Shown: in pieces, positions 27,099 to 32,956 of the stretch | Numbering within the stretch: position 1 is the first letter of the stretch | Layout of the letters: the number at the start of each line of letters is the position of its first letter | NCBI GenBank assembly: GCA_944387425.1 | Contig: CALXEV010000017.1 | Span: forward strand, 1 to 36,693 | DNA: 36,693 bases | Source: an uncultured Clostridia bacterium | GTDB lineage: Bacteria > Bacillota > Clostridia > TANB77 > CAG-508 | Direction: 5' to 3' | The notes under the pieces: generated by a model | The model's input: the letters and a program-made list of their open reading frames with translations, nothing else | The model's database searches: none | Told to the model about the DNA's origin: nothing | Position numbers and translations under genes: made by a program

Positions 27099-27383
27099 CT
27101 ATTCTCCTGGCTCTCTGCCACCTTCTCCTCTAGTTTGATTAATTGTTTTAGTAACTTTAGGAGATTGTTCTTGTCCTTTAACTATTTTTTTGCTCTCTTT
27201 TATTTTCTTAGTTTCTTCGCTATCTTCTCTAGCAAAGTTTGCCCAAGAAACACCTTCCATAGCTTTTTTTAGTTCAGATATTTCACTTGTTTTTAAGCCT
27301 GCAGCTAATGCAACTTCATCAAATGATTGATCTTCTTTTCTTGGTTCTATAAAACTTTTTATAAATTCTTTTATTTTTCCCAT
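27099..27383 (-). CDS. Hypothetical small protein, 94 aa
   Basis: I do not recognise this protein. It is hydrophilic and charged, without membrane segments or cysteines. The first 50 residues are probably helical (MGKIKEFIKSFIEPRKE, DEVALAAGLKTSEISELKKA); the AAGLKTSEISELKKAM part looks like a short helix-turn-helix, which is only a suggestion. The C-terminal 40 residues are disordered-looking and rich in Lys, Glu, Thr and Gly (TRGEGGREPGE). ATG at 27383 has a very strong AGGAGG seven bases upstream. The gene has its own near-consensus promoter and terminator, so it is monocistronic and likely well expressed. A small hairpin overlaps its Shine-Dalgarno. Confidence 0.72.
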   Translation of the reverse strand: MGKIKEFIKSFIEPRKEDQSFDEVALAAGLKTSEISELKKAMEGVSWANFAREDSEETKKIKESKKIVKGQEQSPKVTKTINQTRGEGGREPGE

Positions 27384-27392
27384 TTTACTACC

Positions 27393-27408
27393 TCCTAATT
27401 TCTTAGGA
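27393..27408 (-). promoter_or_regulatory. Six-bp hairpin over the Shine-Dalgarno of the 94-aa gene
   Basis: On the minus strand TCCTAA (27403-27408) and TTAGGA (27393-27398) flank a GAAA loop. The second arm contains four bases of the AGGAGG Shine-Dalgarno (27391-27396), so folding would block initiation. Confidence 0.45.
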
Positions 27409-27443
27409 TAACACCTTTCTTTCTGTATATAAAATACATTAAT

Positions 27444-27472
27444 ATTATATCACAGCAATAAGCTAAAGTCAA
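27444..27472 (-). promoter_or_regulatory. Promoter of the 94-aa gene
   Basis: On the minus strand TTGACT (27467-27472), a 17-bp spacer and TATAAT (27444-27449), close to consensus, just beyond the mtnN stop at 27478. Confidence 0.85.
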
Positions 27473-27477
27473 GTTTT

Positions 27478-28176
27478 TTACAATATTTGCAAGTATTTTT
27501 TTATTATTTCTGCACATCTCTTAGATGCTTTTTCTAAAAATTGGTCAAAAGTTATATTATTATTTCTGTTTGGGTTATCTGATATACTTCTTATTATGAT
27601 AAATGGAACTTTGTCAAGTTTACATACTTGTGCTATTGCAGCACCTTCCATTTCTATTGCATCTGCATTGAATTTAGTTCTTACTTTTTCTTTCATTTTT
27701 ATTTCAGTACAGAATATATCTCCTGATACGATTGTTCCTATTTTTATTTTAAAATCATTTTCTTTTATATCAGATATTGCTTTTTCTATTTTTTTAATTA
27801 ATCTCTCATCACTTTCAACATATTCTCCAACATTGCTTATATATCCTTTGGGATGTCCAAATGCTGTGATATCAAAATCATGTTGAATTAATTTTTTTCC
27901 TATTACAATATCTCCAATATTCAATTGTTCATTTGTGGCTCCTGCTGAACCTACATTTATTATTGCATCTATTTCAAAGTTGTCTATCATAATTTGTGTT
28001 GCTCTTGCTGCATTTACTTTTCCTACACCTGCTTCGACTAATACAATTTCTTTGTCATTTATTTTTCCAGTTGTATATATTAATTCAAATATGTTTTTTT
28101 CTTGTATGTCTGTCATTATTTTTTTTATTTCTATCATTTCTTCTTGCATTGCTGCTATTATTCCCATTTTTTTCAT
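27478..28176 (-). CDS. mtnN: 5'-methylthioadenosine / S-adenosylhomocysteine nucleosidase
   Basis: MtnN (Pfs) cleaves adenine from methylthioadenosine and S-adenosylhomocysteine, recycling methionine by-products and feeding the autoinducer-2 precursor route. The start is ATG at 28174-28176 with AAAGGAG upstream, giving 232 residues; the frame continues 13 codons upstream but without an RBS. Family motifs are the N-terminal MGIIAAMQEEM (with the catalytic Glu region), GVGKVNAARATQ, INVGSAGATNEQLNIGD, AIEMEGAAIAQVC and IRSISDNPN, containing the catalytic Asp. It follows rplL across a tandem pair of 26-nt repeats, one of which looks like a terminator. No clear own promoter was seen. Confidence 0.95.
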   Translation of the reverse strand: MKKMGIIAAMQEEMIEIKKIMTDIQEKNIFELIYTTGKINDKEIVLVEAGVGKVNAARATQIMIDNFEIDAIINVGSAGATNEQLNIGDIVIGKKLIQHDFDITAFGHPKGYISNVGEYVESDERLIKKIEKAISDIKENDFKIKIGTIVSGDIFCTEIKMKEKVRTKFNADAIEMEGAAIAQVCKLDKVPFIIIRSISDNPNRNNNITFDQFLEKASKRCAEIIKKYLQIL

Positions 28177-28206
28177 AATGATCTCCTTTTTCTGATGAAT
28201 TGTTTT

Positions 28207-28232
28207 TGCCATCAAGGAACGTCCCTATGGCA
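28207..28232 (+). repeat. 26-nt palindromic intergenic repeat, copy C
   Basis: It starts TGCCAT and ends ATGGCA, giving perfect inverted ends around a core of AAGG and CGTCCC. It is in tandem, same orientation, with copy D 12 nt further on. Confidence 0.85.
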
Positions 28233-28236
28233 ATAT

Positions 28237-28271
28237 AAAAAAATTGCCACAAAGGTCCGTCCCTGTGGCAA
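28237..28271 (-). terminator. rplL terminator formed by repeat copy D
   Basis: On the minus strand TTGCCAC (28265-28271 complement) pairs with GTGGCAA (28244-28250 complement); G-U pairs extend the stem to about eleven pairs. Seven T follow (28237-28243). It begins eight bases past the rplL stop. Confidence 0.72.
28245..28270 (+). repeat. 26-nt palindromic intergenic repeat, copy D
   Basis: It starts TGCCAC and ends GTGGCA, with AAGG and CGTCCC in the core. It has the most complete inverted ends of the four copies and doubles as the stem of the rplL terminator. Confidence 0.85.
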
Positions 28272-28279
28272 TATATAAA

Positions 28280-28642
28280 TTATTGTAATTCTACAACTGC
28301 TCCAACTTCTTCAAGTTTAGCTTTTAATTCTTCAGCTTCAGCTTTAGCAACGTTTTCTTTTAATGTTTTTGGTGCTCCGTCAACTAAATCTTTAGCATCT
28401 TTTAATCCTAATCCTAATGCATTTTTAACAGCTGTGATAACTTTGATTTTTTGATCTCCAGCTTCTTTTAATACTACGTTGAATGATGATTTTTCTTCAA
28501 CTGCTGCAGCTCCTGCTCCAGCTGCTGGTGCAGCTGCTGCTACTGCAGATACTCCAAATTCTTCTTCTATTGCTTTTACTAAATCAGCTAATTCTACTAC
28601 TGTCATTTTTTTGATTTCTTCGATCATTTCTTCTTTACTCAT
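28280..28642 (-). CDS. rplL: 50S ribosomal protein L7/L12
   Basis: L7/L12 forms the multi-copy ribosomal stalk that recruits and stimulates translational GTPases. The 120-residue length is standard. The N-terminal dimerisation region ([20 protein letters not shown]) binds L10, followed by the Ala/Gly-rich hinge ([16 protein letters not shown]). The C-terminal globular domain has [16 protein letters not shown] and [24 protein letters not shown] sequence, with [13 protein letters not shown] visible here, then [23 protein letters not shown] at 28642 has TAGGAGG upstream. It is separated from rplJ by an unusually long 210-nt spacer. The next gene downstream is mtnN, not rpoB. Confidence 0.97.
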   Translation of the reverse strand: MSKEEMIEEIKKMTVVELADLVKAIEEEFGVSAVAAAAPAAGAGAAAVEEKSSFNVVLKEAGDQKIKVITAVKNALGLGLKDAKDLVDGAPKTLKENVAKAEAEELKAKLEEVGAVVELQ

Positions 28643-28699
28643 TTTTAAATCCTCCTAATTTTTATTATTTATTTTCTTTTTTTATTTTTTTGTTTTTAT

Positions 28700-28835
28700 T
28701 TTGCGATATAAGTTCGCAACTCTTTAATATAAAATTGTATAAAATTATTATATTGCTAGGCAAATTTTCAATTTATTCCGCAAGCATATGTGTTATACGC
28801 TGAGGATAGAAATTGGAAATTTAACGACGCAAGAT
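28700..28835 (-). other. Structured rplJ-rplL intercistronic region
   Basis: The 210-nt gap between rplJ and rplL holds no gene. It contains a 13-nt imperfect inverted repeat (28762-28774 with 28810-28822), an inner GCRTAT...ATAYGC hairpin (around 28783-28800), and a 6-bp TTGCGA/TCGCAA hairpin (28701-28719). TATAAT on the minus strand near 28749-28755 could be a -10 but has no -35. It may be an RNA-processing or translation-control element, or an internal promoter. Confidence 0.45.
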
Positions 28836-28852
28836 GATGATTTTAGACAATT

Positions 28853-29353
28853 TTAAGCATTTTCTTTTTGAACTCTAACTTGATCAAGAGCAACTGCAAG
28901 TTTTGAAATATTTCCAAGTAATGCTCCAGCAAGCATAGATAGTAATGTTTCTTTTGATGGTAATTTTGCTAAAGTTATTATTTCTTCAGCTGTCATAACT
29001 TTACCTTCAATTACTCCACCTTTTATTTTATAGAAATCATTATCTTTGCTATAATTGTATATTGCTTTAGCTGCTTCTAAATAATCTTCATTATTCATTA
29101 TAACAGCTGTTGGACCTTCTAATAAATTATCAAGTCCTTCTATTCCAGCCTCAGCTAATGCTCTTCTTGTTATGTTATTTTTTATAACTTTGTATTCAGA
29201 ATTAGATTTTCTAAGTTCTGCTCTTAATCCTGTTACATCAGCTACATTGATTCCTCTGTAATCTGTTAAAAGTATTATTTTAGCTTCTTTCATTTTTTCT
29301 GCTAATTTTGATACTTCTTCTTTCTTTTGGTTTATGATTTTTTCACTTGCCAT
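28853..29353 (-). CDS. rplJ: 50S ribosomal protein L10
   Basis: L10 anchors L7/L12 dimers to the 23S rRNA and represses its own operon by binding the mRNA leader. The protein is 166 residues, normal for the family. Visible motifs are MKEAKIILLTDYRGINVADV near the N-terminus (rRNA-binding domain), RKSNSEYKVIKNNITRRA, the LLEGPTAVI block, and LPSKETLLSMLAGALLGNIS; the C-terminal helix (LAVALDQVRVQKENA) binds L7/L12. ATG at 29353 follows AGGAGGTG. A recognisable L10 leader with an attenuator lies directly upstream. Confidence 0.97.
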   Translation of the reverse strand: MASEKIINQKKEEVSKLAEKMKEAKIILLTDYRGINVADVTGLRAELRKSNSEYKVIKNNITRRALAEAGIEGLDNLLEGPTAVIMNNEDYLEAAKAIYNYSKDNDFYKIKGGVIEGKVMTAEEIITLAKLPSKETLLSMLAGALLGNISKLAVALDQVRVQKENA

Positions 29354-29394
29354 TTAAATTTCACCTCCTGATTATATCTTTATATTTTTAAATT

Positions 29395-29516
29395 AAAAAA
29401 CAATCTTTACCCACGAGGCATAAAGATTGCGTTATTCAAATCTTATACCTCGGTAGGTCTTGTGTGATAAAATAGCTAGTATTCCAGTTATTTTATTTGC
29501 CTACTGTCTTTGGCAT
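29395..29516 (-). promoter_or_regulatory. L10 ribosomal protein leader with attenuator
   Basis: This leader RNA lies between rplA and rplJ. On the minus strand it has the typical GACAGTAGGC segment (about 29499-29509) and the matching CCTACCGAGGT (about 29448-29458). A terminator follows, with stem CAATCTTTA (29421-29429) and TAAAGATTG (29401-29409) and a T-run at 29395-29400. In the known family L10 binds the leader and lowers rplJ-rplL expression. Confidence 0.85.
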
Positions 29517-29546
29517 TTATTTAATTAATCTATATATTTTTTAAGG

Positions 29547-30230
29547 TTATTTTTGGTCTATATAAAGTCCAGGTCCCATTGTTGTAGATACAGATACACT
29601 TCTTATATATTGTCCTTTTGCAGCAGATGGTTTAGCTTTTATAATAGCTCCCATTACAGCTTCATAGTTTTCTAATAGTTTTTCTGCTCCAAATGAAACT
29701 TTTCCAAATCCTAAGTGAATAATATTTGTTTTGTCTAATCTATATTCTACTTTTCCTGATTTGATTTCATTTATTGCTTTTGTTACATCCATTGTAACTG
29801 TTCCTGATTTAGGGTTTGGCATTAATCCTTTTGGTCCTAATACTTTACCTAATCTTCCTACTACACCCATCATATCTGGTGTTGCAACGATTACATCATA
29901 GTCAAACCAGTTATCGTTTTGGATTTTTGGTATTAGTTCTTCAGCTCCAACGAAATCAGCTCCAGCTTTTTCAGCTTCTTCTGCTTTTGGTCCCTTAGCA
30001 AATACTAATACTCTTTGTGTTTTTCCTGTACCATTTGGAAGTACTACTGTACCTCTAACTTGTTGGTCAGCATGTTTTGAATCTACACCTAATTTAACAT
30101 GTAATTCAACTGTTTGATCAAATTTTGTTTTTGGCATTTTTTCTATTATTTCTAATGCTTCTTTTATGTCATATTCTTTGTTAGCTTCTACTAATTTTGC
30201 ACTTTCTGCATATCTTTTTGATTTTTTCAT
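29547..30230 (-). CDS. rplA: 50S ribosomal protein L1
   Basis: L1 forms the mobile stalk at the E site and also acts as a translational repressor of its own operon. The 227-residue length is standard. Motifs include [90 protein letters not shown] and [23 protein letters not shown] at 30230 has AAAGGAGG upstream. It follows rplK by 70 nt; the gap holds a likely L1-binding motif. Confidence 0.98.
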   Translation of the reverse strand: MKKSKRYAESAKLVEANKEYDIKEALEIIEKMPKTKFDQTVELHVKLGVDSKHADQQVRGTVVLPNGTGKTQRVLVFAKGPKAEEAEKAGADFVGAEELIPKIQNDNWFDYDVIVATPDMMGVVGRLGKVLGPKGLMPNPKSGTVTMDVTKAINEIKSGKVEYRLDKTNIIHLGFGKVSFGAEKLLENYEAVMGAIIKAKPSAAKGQYIRSVSVSTTMGPGLYIDQK

Positions 30231-30243
30231 TTTTAATCCTCCT

Positions 30244-30282
30244 TTGGTTTTAACGAGTCTTTCTTTGAAAGTACTCTCCCAC
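30244..30282 (-). promoter_or_regulatory. Probable L1-binding mRNA motif between rplK and rplA
   Basis: On the minus strand AGTGGGAG (about 30276-30283), a small hairpin (GAGTACTTTC with GAAAGACTC) and CGTTAAAACCA resemble the L1 target in 23S rRNA and in rplK/rplA mRNAs: short outer stem, asymmetric loop and inner stem. The outer stem here is only TGG with CCA. Confidence 0.5.
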
Positions 30283-30300
30283 TTTTTTTATTTATTTGAA

Positions 30301-30729
30301 CTAGTCTACAACAACTACTCCCATTGCTCTTGCAGTTCCTGCTACCATACTCATAGCTGCTTCTATTGAACCTGCGTTTAAGTCTGGCATTTTTTGTTCA
30401 GCAATTGCTCTAACTTGTTCTTTTGTTATTTTAGCAACTTTTTCTTTATTTGGTTTACCAGAACCTTTTTCAATTTTTATTGCTTTTTTAATTAATACAG
30501 CAACTGGTGGAACTTTTGTTATAAAAGTAAATGATTTGTCTTTATATACTGTAATAACAACTGGTATTATGAAACCTGCTTGGTTAGCTGTTCTATCATT
30601 GAATTCTTTTACGAATTGCATGATATTAACACCACTTCCTCCTAATGCTGGTCCTACTGGTGGAGCTGGAGTTGCCTTTCCTGCTTCTATTTGTAATTTT
30701 ATTATATTTGATATTTCTTTTTCTGCCAT
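30301..30729 (-). CDS. rplK: 50S ribosomal protein L11
   Basis: L11 forms the base of the GTPase-associated centre and is needed for stringent-response activation. The 142-residue length is standard. It has the Pro-rich N-terminal signature [20 protein letters not shown], then [17 protein letters not shown], and the C-terminal rRNA-binding domain with [14 protein letters not shown], and [22 protein letters not shown] at 30729 has AAAGGAGG. It follows nusG by 16 nt and precedes rplA. Confidence 0.98.
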   Translation of the reverse strand: MAEKEISNIIKLQIEAGKATPAPPVGPALGGSGVNIMQFVKEFNDRTANQAGFIIPVVITVYKDKSFTFITKVPPVAVLIKKAIKIEKGSGKPNKEKVAKITKEQVRAIAEQKMPDLNAGSIEAAMSMVAGTARAMGVVVVD

Positions 30730-30745
30730 TTTGTTTTCGCCTCCT

Positions 30746-31282
30746 TTAATCTACTTTTTGTATTTGTGAAAATTCTAATTCCACAGGTGTTTCTCTACCA
30801 AACATAGATATTAGAACTTTTACTTTATGTTTTTCTTTATCAATTTTTTGAACTGTTCCTATTGAATCCTTAAATGGTCCATTTAAAATTTGAACAGAAT
30901 CGTTTATATCATAATCTACATTTATAGATGATTCTTCAAATCCCATTGCACGTATTTCTTCGTCTGTTAATGGAATTGGATCTGTTCCTGAACCTACAAA
31001 TCCTGTAACTCCTCTTGTATTTCTAACTATGTACCAAGTTTGTTCGGTTACTATCATTTTTATTAGAACATATCCTGGGAATACTTTTTTTAGATTTGCT
31101 TTTCTTTTCCCATCTTTGATTTCTATTTGCTCTTCCATAGGAACAACTATGTCAAAGAAATAATCTTCTAGTTCTCTGTTTTTTACAGTCTTTTCAAGGT
31201 CGGTTTTTACTTTATTTTCATAACCTGAATATGTGTGAACTACATACCATCTTGGTTCTGATTCATAATCTTTTTGAGACAT
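30746..31282 (-). CDS. nusG: Transcription antitermination/pausing factor NusG
   Basis: NusG binds RNA polymerase, modulates pausing and links transcription to translation. The start is ATG at 31280-31282, nine bases after TAGGAGG, giving 178 residues. The same frame is open for another 67 codons upstream through the secE repeat region, but this has no RBS and is low complexity. The NGN domain begins [20 protein letters not shown] and includes [18 protein letters not shown] and [20 protein letters not shown], ending [12 protein letters not shown]. The KOW domain at the C-terminus has [15 protein letters not shown] sequence, here [19 protein letters not shown]. It follows secE by 10 nt. Confidence 0.97.
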   Translation of the reverse strand: MSQKDYESEPRWYVVHTYSGYENKVKTDLEKTVKNRELEDYFFDIVVPMEEQIEIKDGKRKANLKKVFPGYVLIKMIVTEQTWYIVRNTRGVTGFVGSGTDPIPLTDEEIRAMGFEESSINVDYDINDSVQILNGPFKDSIGTVQKIDKEKHKVKVLISMFGRETPVELEFSQIQKVD

Positions 31283-31292
31283 TTTTAACCTC

Positions 31293-31709
31293 CTATTGTT
31301 CTGTATTTGTTTCTGTGTTTTCAGTTGTTGAACTATTGTCTTGGTTTTCACTTGCTGTATTAGTATCTCCTTCTGATGTTGTATTTCCTTCTGTTGTAGT
31401 ATTGCCATCTGATGTTGTATTTCCGTCTGTTTCTGAAGTATTACCATCAGTAGTTGTGTTTTCTTCACTATTAAACTTTTCATTTACTAGACTTTGTAGA
31501 TTTGTTATCCCATATTTATTTCCTAAGTCAAAAACTACATCTAGTGCGAAAACTATTACTGCTGTAATTAATACTATTGTTACAACAGCTACTGTATTAT
31601 TTACTAATTGCTTTGGTGTAGGCCAAATTACTTTTTTTAGTTCTGCTTTGAAATCTTTGAAATAGTGCTTTTTCACTTTATTATCATTTTTGTTTTGATT
31701 CTTAGCCAT
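31293..31709 (-). CDS. secE: Preprotein translocase subunit SecE with a repetitive C-terminal extension
   Basis: SecE clamps SecY in the protein-export channel. Firmicute SecE is usually about 60-75 residues; this one is 138. Residues 14-66 are a normal SecE: an amphipathic helix with HYFKDFKAELKKVIWPTPKQ and one membrane helix (about 39-61, TVAVVTIVLITAVIVFALDV). Residues 81-138 are an added hydrophilic tail. About 85-115 consist of degenerate hexads of the type TT(D/E)GNT, followed by another Asn/Thr/Glu-rich part without repeat register. In the known SecE topology the C-terminus faces outside, so the tail would project into the wall. ATG at 31709 follows AAGGAGG; the gene lies between rpmG (27 nt) and nusG (10 nt). 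Confidence 0.93.
   Translation of the reverse strand: MAKNQNKNDNKVKKHYFKDFKAELKKVIWPTPKQLVNNTVAVVTIVLITAVIVFALDVVFDLGNKYGITNLQSLVNEKFNSEENTTTDGNTSETDGNTTSDGNTTTEGNTTSEGDTNTASENQDNSSTTENTETNTEQ
31365..31457 (-). repeat. Degenerate 18-nt coding repeats in the secE tail
   Basis: Five imperfect units encode TTTDGN, TSETDGN, TTSDGN, TTTEGN and TTSEGD. On the plus strand, variants of GTTGTATTTCC recur about every 18-21 bp. One unit has an extra codon. Confidence 0.8.
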
Positions 31710-31736
31710 TTTATTTCCTCCTTAAAATAGCTTATA

Positions 31737-31901
31737 CTATTTAGTTTCTTTATGTGTTGTACGTTTTTTGCAGAATTTACAATATTTAACTATCTCTAGT
31801 CTATCTGTATTATTTCTTTTATTTTTTGATGTCATATAATTTCTATGTTTGCATTCTGTACATTCTAGTATTATATTTTCTCTTGGTCCTTTTGCTGCCA
31901 T
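31737..31901 (-). CDS. rpmG: 50S ribosomal protein L33
   Basis: A short gene of 54 codons. The product opens [20 protein letters not shown] and continues [20 protein letters not shown], ending [14 protein letters not shown]. The two CxxC pairs (Cys14/Cys17 and Cys41/Cys44) mark the zinc-containing type of L33, consistent with good zinc supply. ATG at 31901 has GGAGGTG upstream. It is the first gene of the rpmG-secE-nusG-rplK-rplA-rplJ-rplL cluster, 27 nt before secE, in the order common in Firmicutes. Confidence 0.95.
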   Translation of the reverse strand: MAAKGPRENIILECTECKHRNYMTSKNKRNNTDRLEIVKYCKFCKKRTTHKETK

Positions 31902-31949
31902 TTAAATACACCTCCGACTTTTTTAACCTTACTTTTTTTGAAACGATGT

Positions 31950-31974
31950 GAGCATATGTTAACTACATATGCTC
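31950..31974. promoter_or_regulatory. Perfect palindrome in the rpmG operon leader
   Basis: GAGCATATGT (31950-31959) and ACATATGCTC (31965-31974) form a perfect 10-bp stem with a 5-nt loop. It lies right after the promoter, at the 5' end of the predicted transcript. No T-tract follows, so it is not a terminator; it may stabilise the mRNA or bind a regulator. Confidence 0.65.
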
Positions 31975-31978
31975 CAAT

Positions 31979-32007
31979 ATTTTACCACTTTTTTCTAGGT
32001 ATGTCAA
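31979..32007 (-). promoter_or_regulatory. Promoter of the rpmG-secE-nusG-ribosomal protein operon
   Basis: On the minus strand a perfect TTGACA (32002-32007), 17 bp and extended TGGTAAAAT (-10 at 31979-31984). The leader is about 70 nt. Confidence 0.9.
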
Positions 32008-32016
32008 TGAATTTTC

Positions 32017-32637
32017 TTACTTTTTTCTTCTTTTTTTATTTTTTGTTTTTATATTAATAACTTTTTTCGTTTTTTTGTTGTTTTTTTGTACAGAAAAACC
32101 AAATTTGCCTAGTTTTTTTCCTAATGAATAATATCCTCCATTTGAATATGCAATTAAGTCACATTTAAAAATATCAAAAGCACCTTTTTCATCAATATAT
32201 TGTTCATCAGCATTTATAGCTAATACTTCTGCAATAAACATATGATGACTTCCTAATTCTTTTACTTCTTTAACTTTACATTCAACCGATACTGGGCTTT
32301 CTTGTATCATTGGGCATTTTACAAATTTAGCTTTTTCTTTTGTTAACTTCAACTCTTTAAATTTATCAACTTTTGCTCCTGTTTTTACACCACACCAGTC
32401 AGTAGCATATGCTAATTTTTGTGTTGTCAAATTAATTACAAATTCCCCTGTTTCTTTTATTATATTATATGAATGTCTTGTTGGTCTTACTGATATATAT
32501 ACCATAGCAGGATTTGTATTTATTATACCTGTCCATGCAACTGTTATTATATTAGATTTTTCCATTGTACCACACGAAACCATTACTGCTGGTAATGGAT
32601 ATAAAAATGTACCAGATTTCCATGTAACTTTTGACAT
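32017..32637 (-). CDS. Flavin reductase-like (FMN-binding split barrel) protein
   Basis: A soluble protein of 206 residues predicted to bind FMN. The family reduces flavins with NAD(P)H or acts as a flavoredoxin-like electron carrier. Visible features are the N-terminal GTFLYPLPAVMVSCG, SNIITVAWTGIINTNPAMVYISVRP-type region (with NIITVAWTGIINTNPAM visible), STRHSYNIIKETGEF-like helix start (RHSYNIIKETGEFVINL), and AIVDWCGVKTG-like block (ATDWCGVKTG), ending in the strand SHHMFIAEVLAINAD. The last 30 residues are an unusual Lys/Arg/Asn tail. ATG at 32637 follows AGGAGG. It starts 35 nt after the small coiled-coil gene and is the last gene of the operon led by the sigma/alpha-CTD-like protein. 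Confidence 0.87.
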   Translation of the reverse strand: MSKVTWKSGTFLYPLPAVMVSCGTMEKSNIITVAWTGIINTNPAMVYISVRPTRHSYNIIKETGEFVINLTTQKLAYATDWCGVKTGAKVDKFKELKLTKEKAKFVKCPMIQESPVSVECKVKEVKELGSHHMFIAEVLAINADEQYIDEKGAFDIFKCDLIAYSNGGYYSLGKKLGKFGFSVQKNNKKTKKVINIKTKNKKRRKK

Positions 32638-32672
32638 AATATTTAACTTGTTTAAAACAAGTATTCCTCCTT

Positions 32673-32939
32673 TTATTTTTTAGATTTCATTTCTATAGCT
32701 TTTTTATATAATTCGTTTACTTTGTTAATTTTTGAGCTTAATTCTTTCTTTTTTAACTCTATATTAATATTTAGCTCTTTAATCTGTGATTCGTATAATT
32801 GTTCTAATTCTTTTGCTTCTTGTTTAGATAATTGTTTTTCAGAAATTTCTCCATTTTCTAGTTTATTTTGAAGTTCTAGAATTTTATTTCTTTTTTCTTG
32901 TTCAATTTTTAACTTATCCCTAATATTATTTTCGTTCAT
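32673..32939 (-). CDS. Small coiled-coil protein, 88 aa
   Basis: I do not recognise a family. The product is almost wholly helical and charged, rich in Lys, Glu, Leu and Asn. It runs MNENNIRDKLKIEQEKRNKI, LELQNKLENGEISEKQLS and EAKELEQLYESQIKEL, with leucines spaced as in two heptad-type helices, and has no Cys or hydrophobic segment. ATG at 32939 has AGGAG upstream. It lies 17 nt after the sigma/alpha-CTD-like gene and 35 nt before the flavin reductase-like gene, so it is cotranscribed with both. A partner of the larger protein through coiled coils is possible but not shown by the sequence. Confidence 0.72.
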   Translation of the reverse strand: MNENNIRDKLKIEQEKRNKILELQNKLENGEISEKQLSKQEAKELEQLYESQIKELNINIELKKKELSSKINKVNELYKKAIEMKSKK

Positions 32940-32956
32940 AAATAACTCCTATATTA

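Noticed and set aside
28207..28270. CRISPR-like array from the tandem repeats
   Set aside because: Only two units 12 nt apart, with further copies dispersed, and no cas genes; the palindromic grammar fits REP-type elements.
31283..31483. Open frame extending nusG 67 codons upstream
   Set aside because: It runs through the secE repeat region in another frame, is Gln/Ile low complexity, and has no RBS; ATG at 31282 has TAGGAGG.
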